From assembly GCF_031822435.1 (NCBI RefSeq), contig NZ_JAVQLW010000001.1:186001-250000 (forward strand): a DNA stretch of 64,000 bases. Direction: 5' to 3'. A model generated the notes under the pieces. It did no database searches. It was not told where the DNA came from and was given only the letters and a program-made list of their open reading frames with translations. Each line of letters begins with the position of its first letter. The stretch's first letter is position 1. A program made the translations under genes and the position numbers. Below, piece after piece: positions 18,753 through 27,967 of this stretch. This stretch comes from Paracoccus sp. MBLB3053. GTDB lineage: Bacteria; Pseudomonadota; Alphaproteobacteria; Rhodobacterales; Rhodobacteraceae.

Positions 18753-18780
18753 AAGGCGCCGCCCCTCGCGGCGCCTTTTT
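18753..18780. terminator. bidirectional intrinsic terminator
   Basis: Perfect 10-base arms, AAGGCGCCGC (18753-18762) and its complement (18768-18777), enclose a five-base loop. T runs follow the stem on the plus strand, and on the minus strand as CCGGTTTTTGGG. It separates the convergent M24 peptidase and DUF475 genes and should serve both. It is the clearest terminator in the window. Confidence 0.88.
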
Positions 18781-18781
18781 C

Positions 18782-19843
18782 TCAGTCGCTCTCGGCCCAT
18801 TCCGGGTGACGGCGGCGCCATTCCAGCGAATTGATGAAGGCGACCGCAATGAAGCCCGCGCCCAGAAGCCCGGTCACGAATTCCGGGATATGGATCAGGG
18901 TCTGGACGAACATGATGATCGACAGCACGAAGATCGACCAGAATGCCCCGTGCTCGAGATAGCGGAACTGCGCCAGGGTGCCCTTTTCGACCAGCATCAC
19001 GGTCATCGAGCGGACATAGATCGCCCCGATGCCCAAACCGATCGCGATCAGGAAAAGGTTCTGGGTCAGCGCGAAGGCTCCGATCACCCCGTCGAAACTG
19101 AACGAGGCATCCAGCACTTCAAGATACAGGAACGCGCCAAATCCGCCTCGGGCCATGTCCCCGGCCGAAACGCCGCCACCTCCCCATCGGTCCAGCACAT
19201 GCCCCAGCGCATCGACCAGCAGATAGGTGATGACGCCCCAGGTCGCCGCGACGATGAAGGCATGTTCCTTTCCGTCGGGCAGGAACCGCAGGATGATCAT
19301 CATGCAGACGAGGACAAAGCCGACCTCCATGCCGCGGATTTCGCCGATCCTGCGCAAGGCGCGTTCGATCCCTGCGATCCAGTCGACTTCCTTGCTCTGG
19401 TCAAAGAAATAGTTCAGCGCCACCAGCATCAGGAAGGCGCCGCCGAAGCCCGCGATGGGCAGATGGGCCTCGTGGATGATGCGGGCATATTCGACGGGCT
19501 GGGTCGCCGCCAGTCGAAGGGCCTCGATCGGGCCAAGGCGCGCCGCGATCACGACCACCAATAGCGGAAAGATCACCCGCATCCCGAAGACCGCGATCAC
19601 GATGCCCCAGGTCAGGAAGCGATGCTGCCAAAGCGGCGTCATCTGCTTGAGCTTGTTGGCGTTCACGATCGCATTGTCGAAGCTGAGCGAGATTTCGAGC
19701 ACCGCGAGAACGGCAGCGATCATGAAGAACGTCAGAGTTCCGGAAACCGTGCCGGAATATTGCCAGCCGATCAGACCGGCAAGCGCAAGTCCCACCCCTG
19801 TCAGGATGAATGGCCAGGTCATGTAGCGAAGTGTGGATTTCAT
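18782..19843 (-). CDS. DUF475 family (TerC-like) integral membrane protein
   Basis: A 353-residue protein with about nine membrane segments. Diagnostic repeats are AVLAVLEISLSFDNAIVNANKLKQM near residues 42-68 and EVLDASFSFDGVIGAFAL near 245-262. The acidic-Ser-Phe-Asp motif in each half is shared with the TerC/LysE-type superfamily, whose members are linked to metal (Mn2+) export or tellurite resistance. Only the family can be named; the substrate is not shown by sequence. It is monocistronic, diverging from the DUF1045 gene and ending at the shared terminator. Confidence 0.92.
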   Translation of the reverse strand: MKSTLRYMTWPFILTGVGLALAGLIGWQYSGTVSGTLTFFMIAAVLAVLEISLSFDNAIVNANKLKQMTPLWQHRFLTWGIVIAVFGMRVIFPLLVVVIAARLGPIEALRLAATQPVEYARIIHEAHLPIAGFGGAFLMLVALNYFFDQSKEVDWIAGIERALRRIGEIRGMEVGFVLVCMMIILRFLPDGKEHAFIVAATWGVITYLLVDALGHVLDRWGGGGVSAGDMARGGFGAFLYLEVLDASFSFDGVIGAFALTQNLFLIAIGLGIGAIYVRSMTVMLVEKGTLAQFRYLEHGAFWSIFVLSIIMFVQTLIHIPEFVTGLLGAGFIAVAFINSLEWRRRHPEWAESD

Positions 19844-19965
19844 CCGGCGTCCCCGATTGTGGACCAGCCCTTGCAGCCATAAGCTCGCCTCGACGCACGG
19901 ACAAGCCGCCGGGCACAGATTTCGCCGGATGCAATGCGGAATTGCCCGGCATGCAGGAGACAGGG

Positions 19966-20661
19966 ATGACTTTCACGCGCCTGGCCATCTATCACATGCC
20001 CGAGGGCGATCTTGGCGAGTTCGGAAGCGCGTGGCTTGGCTGGGATGCCCGGCGGGCGGCGACCGTTCCACGGCCGCAGATCGACAACCTTCCGGCGAGC
20101 CCGCAAGAGCTGACCTCGACCCCGATGCGATACGGATTTCACGCCACCCTGAAGGCGCCCTTCCGCCTGGCCGCAGGGCATGACCTAGACGATCTCATGC
20201 GGCAGATCGAACTGGTCTGTGACCATCTGGCGCCCTTCACGCTTGATCTTGAACTGCGCGCCGACTGGAGCTTCGTCGCACTGCGCCCACGCAACAGGCC
20301 CGCCGAACTGATGGCGCTAGAACAGGCCCTGGTCACGCGGTTGGATCATCTGCGTGCGCCGCTGAGCCCGCAGGAACGCGATCGCCGCAATCCCGACAAG
20401 CTGCCCGAGCGGGCGCGCATGCATCTTGAGCACTGGGGCTATCCTTTCGTGCTGGATCTGTTCAATTACCATCTCACCCTTTCGAACAGCCTGTCGCCCG
20501 AGACAGAAGAACAGCTGCGCGAAGCGCTGGCGCCGGTGATCGCCCCCCTTATCGCCGAGCCGATGCCGGTCCGCTCGGTTGCGCTGCTGGGCGAGGATAA
20601 GAGCCGGCATATGCGCGTCATTCGCGAATTTCCTCTGCTCGGGCGAGAAACCGCCCAGTAA
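19966..20661 (+). CDS. DUF1045 family protein, 2H phosphoesterase-like
   Basis: About 231 residues from ATG 19966, behind AGGAGACAGG. Two H-x-T/S motifs, FHATLKAP near residue 59 and YHLTLSN near 169, are the signature of 2H phosphoesterases. This matches DUF1045, a family usually found in phosphonate (phn) operons. The next gene on the same strand is a PhnM-like protein, but no C-P lyase genes occur in the window. A role in handling cyclic phosphate sugar intermediates is plausible from family knowledge (2H enzymes open cyclic phosphates) but remains inference. Confidence 0.85.
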   Translation: MTFTRLAIYHMPEGDLGEFGSAWLGWDARRAATVPRPQIDNLPASPQELTSTPMRYGFHATLKAPFRLAAGHDLDDLMRQIELVCDHLAPFTLDLELRADWSFVALRPRNRPAELMALEQALVTRLDHLRAPLSPQERDRRNPDKLPERARMHLEHWGYPFVLDLFNYHLTLSNSLSPETEEQLREALAPVIAPLIAEPMPVRSVALLGEDKSRHMRVIREFPLLGRETAQ

Positions 20662-20733
20662 ATACGGGCCGATGTCACGCATTCTTCATCACGTGACGGC
20701 ATGATCCGGGGAACAACTGGCCCGAGAGTTGCG

Positions 20734-21864
20734 ATGCCCTACCTGCCCCCGATGCGTCTTGTTGGCGCGACCATTCTTCGCGAAGGTGAATTGCGTCAGC
20801 GGTCCGTTTCCCTGGCGGCGGGACGCATCACCAAGGGCCCCTTGCCGGCCATCGACCTCGAAGGATATCTCGTCCTGCCCGGCATCATCGACCTGCTGCA
20901 TGTCCCGGCCAGGGGCAGCGACATGGTCACCCGGCTCAAACGCAGCAGGGTTGCGGCCTCGTCCGCCGGGATCTCCACGGCCTGGCTGGCCCCACGCTGG
21001 TCCTGGGAAAACGGCTTTGACGCGCCCGCTTCGGCAAGGGAACTCTTGTCGCTTCTGCCGCGTCACGGCCTTCCCGATCTGCGCCCTGCGATCCGGATCG
21101 AAAGCTACCGGACCGACACGACCGAGGATCTGATCGAGCTCTTCGCGGCCCAGGGGCCCGAGCTTGCCTGGTTCGAAAGCGATTTCGCGCGGCTGAACGA
21201 CCTGCGGCTGAACGATCCCGCCCAACTCGCCTTCGAGGCCGGACGCCTTGGAACGCGTCCCCAGCTTCTGGCGCAGGCGCTTGACGAAGCTTCGGGACGC
21301 CGCCGCGAGGTGCCCCGACATCTTTGCCGACTGGCCGAAGCGCTTGACGAAATCCGCGCGCGCTATGGAAGCGTCGGCGATACCGGCGGGGCAATGCGCG
21401 AGACCCATTCGATGATCGGCGCGGGCCTCGCCGCCTGCCCGGCTGCACATTCCGCCGCCGCTGCAGCACGTGCGATGGGCGATCCCGTCCTGCTCTCGGC
21501 CGCAGACGAGGATCGGCTGCGCGACATGCTGCGCAGCCATCTGGGCGACGCGATCGTCTCGGACGGTGCACCCGCTGCCATGGTACCGCTGGCGCTTTCC
21601 CTGGCCGGACCCGAGCTTGCCGAACTGCCCCGCATCTGGGCAATGCTGTCATCGCGCCCGGCCGAGATCATGGGCCTTGCCGATCGCGGGCGGCTGGATC
21701 TGGGATGCAGGGCAGATCTGGCCATCATTTCACGTCGTACAGGCCGGGTCGAGGCGACCATCTGCGCGGGGCGCTTGATCCATCTGGCCGGAGAGGCGCG
21801 TCGCCGCTTCGCGATGATGGCCACGAACGGGACGCCCGACGATCCCCGCATCGCGGCCGAATAA
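20734..21864 (+). CDS. PhnM-like amidohydrolase-family protein with missing metal ligands
   Basis: About 376 residues from ATG 20734; an upstream ATG at 20701 is possible. The C-terminal half follows PhnM (ribose 1-methylphosphonate 5-triphosphate diphosphatase): IVSDGAPAAMVPLAL, then PAEIMGLADRGRLDLGCRADLAII. The N-terminal metal-binding DxHxD region, expected after LPGIID, reads IDLLHVPARGSD instead. The usual His-rich SHDD segment is not seen either. The protein therefore looks like a degenerate, possibly inactive or repurposed PhnM relative. It follows DUF1045 by 72 bases on the same strand. Its stop is three bases from the convergent glycerate kinase stop. Confidence 0.72.
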   Translation: MPYLPPMRLVGATILREGELRQRSVSLAAGRITKGPLPAIDLEGYLVLPGIIDLLHVPARGSDMVTRLKRSRVAASSAGISTAWLAPRWSWENGFDAPASARELLSLLPRHGLPDLRPAIRIESYRTDTTEDLIELFAAQGPELAWFESDFARLNDLRLNDPAQLAFEAGRLGTRPQLLAQALDEASGRRREVPRHLCRLAEALDEIRARYGSVGDTGGAMRETHSMIGAGLAACPAAHSAAAAARAMGDPVLLSAADEDRLRDMLRSHLGDAIVSDGAPAAMVPLALSLAGPELAELPRIWAMLSSRPAEIMGLADRGRLDLGCRADLAIISRRTGRVEATICAGRLIHLAGEARRRFAMMATNGTPDDPRIAAE

Positions 21865-21867
21865 GCA

Positions 21868-23094
21868 TCAGGCCCGGACGAGAACCGCCAGGTCCGCGAC
21901 ATTCGTGCCGGTCGCCCCGGTCACGACCAGCGCGCCGCCTGCATCCAGCGCGGGCGTGGAATCGTTGCGCGACAGCGCTTCGGCAGGGTCTATCCCGGCG
22001 GCGCGTATCGCCGAAATGCTTTGCGGGCCGACCAGCCCGCCTGCTGCCTCACCCGGCCCGTCGCGCCCGTCACTGCCGACCGAGGCGAAGGCCCAGTCGA
22101 AATCCACCGGTTCCTGTTCGGCCAGCATGGCCAGTCGCAGGGCGAGTTCCTGGTTGCGGCCGCCCATACCGTCGCCAACCAGGCGGACGGTCGTTTCCCC
22201 GCCGAAAACCAAAGCCTGATGCGCACGAAGGCCCTTGGCCAAGGCCCAGATCGCGCGGGCGCAGTCCTGCACCTCCCCCTCAAGCGCGATGGGCGCGATC
22301 TCTCCCCCCGCCTCGACCATCGCGGAGACCGAAATCGCGTTCGACCCCACCAGAATGTTCCGCGCATCGGGCAAGGATCGGGCGTCGTCGGGCCGCTGCA
22401 GGGCGATGCGCGCCGGCTCGGGCATTCTGTCCCAGATCGCGAGTTCCCGGGCCAGGGCAACGGCCTCGGCCCGTGACCCGACCGGGGCGACAGTCGGGCC
22501 AGAAGCAATCACCCGCAGGTCGTCGCCAGGAACATCCGAAAGGATCAGCGCGGTGACGGGCGCGCGCGACAGGCGCAACCAGCCGCCGCCCTTCAGGCGG
22601 GACAGGCCCTGCCGGATCAGGTTCACCTGCGAAATATCCGCCCCAGAAGCCAGCAGGAGCCTGTTGACCTCTTGCTTGTCAGCAAGCGTCATGCCCTCGA
22701 CCGGGGCCGGCAGCATGGCCGAGCCGCCACCCGAGATCAGCGCAAGGACACGATCGTTGGGGCCCGTCGACTGCAGGATGCGCTGCACCTCGTCTGCGGC
22801 AGCCGCGCCGTCGGCATCGGGTTGCGGATGTCCCGCGCGCATGACCCGCGCACCCGCAAGCGGATCGTCATTGCCGACATTCGTGACCACCAGGACCTCG
22901 GCCCCGGGCAGTGCTTCAAATGCGGTGGCGGCCATGGCGCGGGCAGCCTTGCCCAATGCAATGATCTTCCATTTCCCCCCCGGTCCCGGTGGGTCGGCCA
23001 GCACATCCGCCATGCCCCGACTGACAGCCGCGGCCGGATCGGCGGCCGCGATCCCTGCGCGGATCAGGGCCATCGCGCGATCGTCCGGCCGCAT
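21868..23094 (-). CDS. glycerate 2-kinase (MOFRL/DUF4147 type)
   Basis: A 408-residue class II glycerate kinase, often misnamed hydroxypyruvate reductase TtuD. The DUF4147 N-terminal half includes KWKIIALGKAARAMA and GHPQPDADG plus LALISGGGSAMLPAPVEGMTLADK. The MOFRL C-terminal half contains LVFGGETTVRLVGDGMGGRNQELALR and FASVGSDGRDGP. It phosphorylates D-glycerate to 2-phosphoglycerate. Its start overlaps the stop of the 2-hydroxyacid dehydrogenase gene (TGATG). The pair would turn glyoxylate or hydroxypyruvate into glycerate and then into glycolysis, as in serine/glyoxylate assimilation. Confidence 0.93.
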   Translation of the reverse strand: MRPDDRAMALIRAGIAAADPAAAVSRGMADVLADPPGPGGKWKIIALGKAARAMAATAFEALPGAEVLVVTNVGNDDPLAGARVMRAGHPQPDADGAAAADEVQRILQSTGPNDRVLALISGGGSAMLPAPVEGMTLADKQEVNRLLLASGADISQVNLIRQGLSRLKGGGWLRLSRAPVTALILSDVPGDDLRVIASGPTVAPVGSRAEAVALARELAIWDRMPEPARIALQRPDDARSLPDARNILVGSNAISVSAMVEAGGEIAPIALEGEVQDCARAIWALAKGLRAHQALVFGGETTVRLVGDGMGGRNQELALRLAMLAEQEPVDFDWAFASVGSDGRDGPGEAAGGLVGPQSISAIRAAGIDPAEALSRNDSTPALDAGGALVVTGATGTNVADLAVLVRA

Positions 23095-24047
23095 CAGTTC
23101 ACCTGGTCGGGCAGCGGCCGTCCCTCGTGGAATGCAACGAGATTGTTCAACGCACGCATCGCCATGGCCGTGCGCACCTCTTCGGCAGCCGTCCCCAGAT
23201 GGGGCAGCAGCGTCACGTTCTCCAGCCCGCAGAGCTCCGGCGAGACATGGGGTTCACGCTCGTAGACATCGAGCCCTGCCCCCGCGATCCCGCCCTGCTG
23301 AAGGGCATCGACCAGCGCAGCCTCATCCACGACATCGCCGCGCGCAATATTGATCAGGAAGGAATTCTTGCCCAGTTGGCCCAGCTCCCGTGCCCCGATC
23401 AGGTGACGCGTCGCCGCCCCACCCGGCACGGCGATCACCGCGAAATCGGATTGGGTCAGCAATTCGTCCAGGCTTTCGGTCTGCCGCGCAGGGATATCCA
23501 GCGCCGATACGACCGAACGATTGTGGAACAGCACCCGCATGCCGAAGCCCAGATGGCAGCGCCGGGCAATGGCCTTGCCGATCCGCCCCATGCCGATGAT
23601 GCCGACAGTTGCGCCGGTGACATGCCGCCCCAGAAGCTGCGTCGGTTGCCAGCCGGTCCAATCCCCGCGCCGAAGCATCCGCTCTCCCTCGCCGGCGCGG
23701 CGTGCGGTCATCAGCATCAACGTCAGCGCGATGTCAGCGGTGGCCTCGGTCACCGCCTCGGGTGTATTCGACACTGCGACACCGGCATTCGCGGCTGCAG
23801 CCACGTCGATATGGTTGAAGCCCGCGCCGAAATTCGCGATCAGCTTGCAGCGCAGGTCGCCCTGGAATGCATCCGCGGCGAACTGATCCCCAAGCGTTGG
23901 CATCACCGCGTCGAATTCGCGCATCGCCGCACCCGCCTCGTCCGGGCTGAGCCCCTGCTTGCGGTCAAGGATCACGGTCTCGAACCGGTCCGACAGGGCA
24001 CGTTCGGCCGCATCGGTCATGCGGCGGGTCACCAAAAGCTTCATCAA
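23094..24047 (-). CDS. D-isomer 2-hydroxyacid dehydrogenase (glyoxylate/hydroxypyruvate reductase type)
   Basis: A 317-residue NAD(P)-dependent dehydrogenase. The Rossmann loop reads VGIIGMGRIGKAIARR near residues 147-162, the catalytic Arg is in INIARGDVVDEAAL, and the catalytic His is in LLPHLGTAAEEVR. Length and motifs fit glyoxylate/hydroxypyruvate reductase, which agrees with translational coupling to a glycerate kinase downstream. Its start overlaps the stop of the CsaA-like gene by four bases (ATGA). The exact substrate is inferred from context. Confidence 0.92.
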   Translation of the reverse strand: MMKLLVTRRMTDAAERALSDRFETVILDRKQGLSPDEAGAAMREFDAVMPTLGDQFAADAFQGDLRCKLIANFGAGFNHIDVAAAANAGVAVSNTPEAVTEATADIALTLMLMTARRAGEGERMLRRGDWTGWQPTQLLGRHVTGATVGIIGMGRIGKAIARRCHLGFGMRVLFHNRSVVSALDIPARQTESLDELLTQSDFAVIAVPGGAATRHLIGARELGQLGKNSFLINIARGDVVDEAALVDALQQGGIAGAGLDVYEREPHVSPELCGLENVTLLPHLGTAAEEVRTAMAMRALNNLVAFHEGRPLPDQVN

Positions 24048-24403
24048 TACATCCTCCCCCCGTCCGGCACGGGCTTGTCCGGCGCGATCAGCACCACCTC
24101 GCCCGCCTCGTCAGGCAGGCCCAGCACCAGCACCTCGGACCTGAAGGGCCCGATCTGGCGCGGAGGAAAGTTGACCACGGCCAGCACCTGTTTGCCAACC
24201 AGCGTCTCGGGAGAATAATGCCGGGTGATCTGGGCCGAGGATTTTCGCTCTCCGATCTCGGCACCGAAATCCAGCCACAGCTTGATCGCGGGCTTGCGCG
24301 CCTCGGGGAAGGGCTCGGCCCGGACGATACGTCCCGCGCGAATATCGACCGATGCGAAATCGTCCCAGCTGATCTGTGGGCTGGCAACCTGCGCGCCGCT
24401 CAC
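24044..24403 (-). CDS. CsaA-like tRNA-binding domain protein
   Basis: A 119-residue stand-alone tRNA-binding OB-fold of the CsaA type. Family marks are FASVDIRAGRIVRAEPFPEARKPA near the N-terminus, AQITRHYSPETLVGKQVLAVVNFPPRQIG in the middle, and LVLGLPDE...VLIAPDKPVPDGGR at the end. The same domain occurs at the end of MetRS. CsaA has been linked to chaperone-like and protein-export roles. It overlaps both neighbours (proC and the dehydrogenase) by ATGA junctions, so it is part of a tightly coupled four-gene unit running from proC to the glycerate kinase. Confidence 0.93.
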   Translation of the reverse strand: MSGAQVASPQISWDDFASVDIRAGRIVRAEPFPEARKPAIKLWLDFGAEIGERKSSAQITRHYSPETLVGKQVLAVVNFPPRQIGPFRSEVLVLGLPDEAGEVVLIAPDKPVPDGGRMY

Positions 24404-25206
24404 TTGCCCAGTTCCCGACCACGCTCTGCGGCGGCGGCGATCGTGCGGCGCATCAACGGCGGCAGTCCCGTCTCGGCATCCATCAGCCTGCTCAGGCCCG
24501 CGGCGGTCGTCCCGCCCGGAGAGGTGACATTTTCGCGCAGCTTCGCCGGGTCCTCATCGGCGTGAACGGCAAGGGCGCCGGCCCCTGCGACGGTCGCGCG
24601 GGCCAGCGCCAGCGCCAGTTCGGGCGAAAGCCCCTCGGCCTCGCCGGCTGCCGCCATTGCCTCGATCATGTGGAAAACATAGGCCGGGCCCGAACCGGAA
24701 AGCGCTGTCACCGCATCCATCTGCTCCTCTGCTTCCAGCCGGACGACACGACCGACCGCGGAAAGAAGCGACTCGGCCAGATCCATCTCGGCTTCGCCCG
24801 CCTTGGCATTGCCGATGATCGCAGTGATGCCCTGGCCGATCGCTGCCGGAGTGTTCGGCATCGAGCGCACGATGGGCGAGGTCGGGAAGGCCGCCTCATA
24901 GGCGGCGATGGTGACGCCCGCCGCCACGGACAGCACAAGAGTACCGGCCCCGAACCCAGAAAGCTGCGGCAGAACGCCCGACATCATCTGGGGCTTCACG
25001 GCAATGACCAGCACGGCGGGCGATTGCGGCAGCTTGCCATTGACCGAGATCCCGATCTGCGACAGCTCGGGTCGTGCATTCGGGTCGACCACATGGACGG
25101 CATGAGGTTCGAGCCCGTTCCTCAGCCAGCCGTCTAGAAGTGCCCCGCCCATGCGACCGCAACCGATCAAAACCAGACCGCGGGCGTTCAACGCCGAGAT
25201 ATCCAT
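24400..25206 (-). CDS. proC: pyrroline-5-carboxylate reductase
   Basis: A 268-residue NAD(P)H-dependent enzyme catalysing the last step of proline synthesis. The N-terminal dinucleotide-binding loop LVLIGCGRMGGALLDGW is clear. VLVIAVKPQMM, SIVRSMPNTPAAIGQG, and the C-terminal ALSGSGPAYVF and VTSPGGTTAAGL segments mark ProC. It is the first gene of the coupled unit proC-csaA-dehydrogenase-glycerate kinase. A 46-base gap separates it from the YbjN gene upstream, so those may also share a transcript. Confidence 0.96.
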   Translation of the reverse strand: MDISALNARGLVLIGCGRMGGALLDGWLRNGLEPHAVHVVDPNARPELSQIGISVNGKLPQSPAVLVIAVKPQMMSGVLPQLSGFGAGTLVLSVAAGVTIAAYEAAFPTSPIVRSMPNTPAAIGQGITAIIGNAKAGEAEMDLAESLLSAVGRVVRLEAEEQMDAVTALSGSGPAYVFHMIEAMAAAGEAEGLSPELALALARATVAGAGALAVHADEDPAKLRENVTSPGGTTAAGLSRLMDAETGLPPLMRRTIAAAAERGRELGK

Positions 25207-25252
25207 TGCATTCCCCCTGCTTGGCCGCCCGAACCGGTTTCAGGGGCGGCTC

Positions 25253-25756
25253 TCAGGCCCGTCCGTAGGCCTCGGACATGGCGATGTCCAGAGCCGCCTC
25301 GGGAGAAGCGTCGCCCCAGCAGGCAAGCTGGAAGCAGGGATAGAAGCGTTCGCAATATTCGATCGCGTTGCGGATCATCTGGTCGATCTGTTCGGGGCTG
25401 GCGATCGCGTCGCCCGACAGCACCAGACCGTAGCGCCAGACCATCAGTTTTTGCGATGCCCAGAAGGTGAAGCCGCCATCCCAGACCTCGTCATTGGCCA
25501 GGTTCAGCACCTCGTACAGCGCTGGAAGACGATCGGCAGGCGGGTCCATGTCGAACGTGCAGATCAGCCGCAGGACCTCTTCCCGCGGGGACCATGCCAA
25601 TGTGATCGAGTAGTTGCGCCATTGCCCCTCGACCGCCATCGCGATCTGATCTTCGGCAAGCCGGTCGAAATCCCATGCGTGATGGGCCGCGACCGTCTCG
25701 ACAATATCGATGGGATGGATCTCGTCGCTGTGGATGAAGTCACTAAGCTGCGCCAT
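25253..25756 (-). CDS. YbjN domain-containing protein
   Basis: About 167 residues starting at ATG 25756, with GGGGGA upstream; the longer frame to 25924 has no conserved content. The YbjN fold (related to type III secretion chaperones) is suggested by WRNYSITLAWSPREEVLRLICTFDMD and the helical ending LDIAMSEAYGRA. The family is linked to sensory or motility phenotypes in other bacteria, but the molecular role is unknown. An imperfect hairpin (CCCACC at 25787 with GGTGGG at 25801) lies in its leader. It sits upstream of proC on the same strand. Confidence 0.85.
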   Translation of the reverse strand: MAQLSDFIHSDEIHPIDIVETVAAHHAWDFDRLAEDQIAMAVEGQWRNYSITLAWSPREEVLRLICTFDMDPPADRLPALYEVLNLANDEVWDGGFTFWASQKLMVWRYGLVLSGDAIASPEQIDQMIRNAIEYCERFYPCFQLACWGDASPEAALDIAMSEAYGRA

Positions 25757-25962
25757 GTTCCCCCTGCCTTTCCAGAGTAAGGCCAACCCACCCAATTTTT
25801 GGTGGGCTTCGACTACACCCGGCGTTATCCCCCGAGCGCGCCTACCATATATCGTGTTCTTCTTCCAACTGGGTGTAAAGAGAAAATGATACCTATGCCT
25901 CCGGTTTTGCTGCATGTGCATCATCAGGAAGGCGATCCAGAAAGGTCAGGGCGGAACAAAAC

Positions 25963-26940
25963 ATGACGATTCTTGGCAAACGCGATCACGGCGGCGACAT
26001 CGACAGGGCGGCACGGGAATTCGGCGGTGCAGCATGGATCGACCTGTCCACGGGAATCAATCGGCGTCCCTATCCTGTGCCCGGCTTCTCGTCCCATTCC
26101 CTGACAGCACTGCCCATGCGGACGGATGAAGCGGGGCTGATCAAGGCAGCATCGCGGTTTTTCGGCGCGCCAACGGACCAGATCCTGCCCGTGGCCGGGG
26201 CATCCGCAGCGATCCAGCTTTTGCCCCATGTGCTTCGGGGCAAGACCGCGACGTGCCTCGGGCCGACCTATAACGAACATGCGGCCAGCCTGCGCGCGGC
26301 AGGCTGGCAGGTCGAGGAGCGGCAGGATGCTGGCTTGCTGGCGGGCGATCTGGCCGTGGTGGTCAATCCCAACAACCCGGATGGCAGAAACCTTTCCCCA
26401 CAGCAGATCACCGAGATTGCGGCCCGCGTCGGGCACCTCGTCGTCGATGAAAGTTTCGCGGATGCCCGGCCCGATCTTTCCGTCGCTGCCCGCAGACCGG
26501 AAAATGTCACGGTGCTGCGCTCATTCGGGAAGTTCTGGGGACTTGCCGGTCTTCGGCTGGGCTTCGTGATCGGCGCGCCCGAATTGCTTGCCCGGCTGGC
26601 CGAACGCGCGGGTCCCTGGTCGGTCTCGGGCCCGGCGATCGAGATCGGAACCCTCGCACTTGCCGATCAGAACTGGCGCGAGGCGACGGTGACCTGGCTG
26701 GCCGAAGCCAGTCTTCATCTCGACCGGATCGTGGCGGCGGCTGGCTGGCAATTTGTCGGCGGGACGCATCTCTTCAGGCTTTATGAAACCCCGGATGCGG
26801 AAGCGGCGCGGGACAGACTTGCCCGCGCCGCGATCTGGAGCCGGATCTTTCCCTGGCACCCGCGCTGGATACGTCTTGGCATCCCCGCGGATCGTCAGGA
26901 ATTCGACCGCATCGAGGCGGCGCTTACAGCACCCGGTTGA
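25963..26940 (+). CDS. cobC: CobC-type threonine-phosphate decarboxylase / PLP aminotransferase
   Basis: A 325-residue fold-type I PLP enzyme. It begins with RDHGGDIDRAAREFGG and WIDLSTGINRRPYP, the pattern of CobC/CobD enzymes that make aminopropanol phosphate for the B12 nucleotide loop. Further motifs are VVVNPNNPDGRN and HLVVDESFAD; the PLP Lys is in RSFGKFWGLAGLRLG. Histidinol-phosphate aminotransferase is the related alternative. The usual partner CbiB is not adjacent. The gene diverges from ybjN and ends convergently with purK, overlapping it by 17 bases. Confidence 0.85.
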   Translation: MTILGKRDHGGDIDRAAREFGGAAWIDLSTGINRRPYPVPGFSSHSLTALPMRTDEAGLIKAASRFFGAPTDQILPVAGASAAIQLLPHVLRGKTATCLGPTYNEHAASLRAAGWQVEERQDAGLLAGDLAVVVNPNNPDGRNLSPQQITEIAARVGHLVVDESFADARPDLSVAARRPENVTVLRSFGKFWGLAGLRLGFVIGAPELLARLAERAGPWSVSGPAIEIGTLALADQNWREATVTWLAEASLHLDRIVAAAGWQFVGGTHLFRLYETPDAEAARDRLARAAIWSRIFPWHPRWIRLGIPADRQEFDRIEAALTAPG

Positions 26941-27967
26941 CGTGGCCCATCTTGCGGCCGGGGCGCGCGTCGCCCTTGCCGTAAAGATGGATCTGCGTGC
27001 GCGGACGCTTCAGAAGTTCGGGGATGCGGTCCACATCTTCACCGATCAGGTTCTCCATCTCGACATCGGCATAGCGCTGGCCGTCGCCCAGGGGCAACCC
27101 AGCGACTGCGCGGATATGCTGTTCGAACTGGTCGACCACGCAACCCGCCTGCGTCCAGTGGCCAGAATTGTGCACGCGCGGCGCAATCTCGTTGACGACC
27201 AGCCCTTCGCGGGTGACGAAAAGCTCGACCCCCATCACCCCGACGTAATCCAGCGCGTTCACGATCTTGGCCGCGATCAGGACCGCATCGGTCAGCATGG
27301 CCTGCGGCAGACCGCATGGCACGGTGGTCGTGCGCAGGATGCCTTCGCGGTGGACATTCAGGCCCGGATCAAAGGCCGCGACCTGACCATCCGTTCCGCG
27401 GGCCACGATGACGCTGATTTCGGCCGAGAACTCGACGAACCCTTCCAGCACCGAAGGCGCGCCGGTCCAGTCGCGGCTCTCCGCATCCTTGAAGCGGATC
27501 TGGCCCTTGCCGTCATAGCCCATGCGCCGGGTCTTGAGGATCGCGGGAGCGCCCAGTTCGGCCAAGGCGGCGGGCAGGTCGGCTTCGGTTTCCACGTTGC
27601 GATAGGGCGCGGTGGTCAGCCCGATCTTGGACAGGAAGTCCTTTTCCGTCAGACGGTCCTGCGAGACAGCCAGCGCACGGCGGTTCGGGCGGATCGGCCG
27701 GATCGATTCCAAGAGGTCCAGCGCGGCCGTGGGCACGTTCTCGAATTCATAGGTGATCACATCGACCGATTCGGCAAAGGCGCGCAGCGCAGCCTCGTCC
27801 TCGTAGGGTGCGTTCGTCACGGCATGGGCCACGTCGGCGGCAGGCGAGGCGCCCGGTTCGTAGACATGGCAGCGATAGCCCAGACGGCTGGCTGCCACCG
27901 AAAGCATGCGCCCAAGCTGGCCGCCGCCCAGGATGCCGATCGTGGAACCCGGTTTCAGTTCAGTCAT
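26924..27967 (-). CDS. purK: 5-(carboxyamino)imidazole ribonucleotide synthase
   Basis: About 347 residues from ATG 27967 ([22 protein letters not shown]). PurK is an ATP-grasp enzyme that carboxylates AIR with bicarbonate in purine synthesis. The N-terminal [34 protein letters not shown] and [14 protein letters not shown] segments are typical. It overlaps the 3' end of purE by eight bases, giving a coupled purE-purK operon. Upstream in-frame ATGs lie inside purE and are not needed. Confidence 0.96.
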   Translation of the reverse strand: MTELKPGSTIGILGGGQLGRMLSVAASRLGYRCHVYEPGASPAADVAHAVTNAPYEDEAALRAFAESVDVITYEFENVPTAALDLLESIRPIRPNRRALAVSQDRLTEKDFLSKIGLTTAPYRNVETEADLPAALAELGAPAILKTRRMGYDGKGQIRFKDAESRDWTGAPSVLEGFVEFSAEISVIVARGTDGQVAAFDPGLNVHREGILRTTTVPCGLPQAMLTDAVLIAAKIVNALDYVGVMGVELFVTREGLVVNEIAPRVHNSGHWTQAGCVVDQFEQHIRAVAGLPLGDGQRYADVEMENLIGEDVDRIPELLKRPRTQIHLYGKGDARPGRKMGHVNRVL

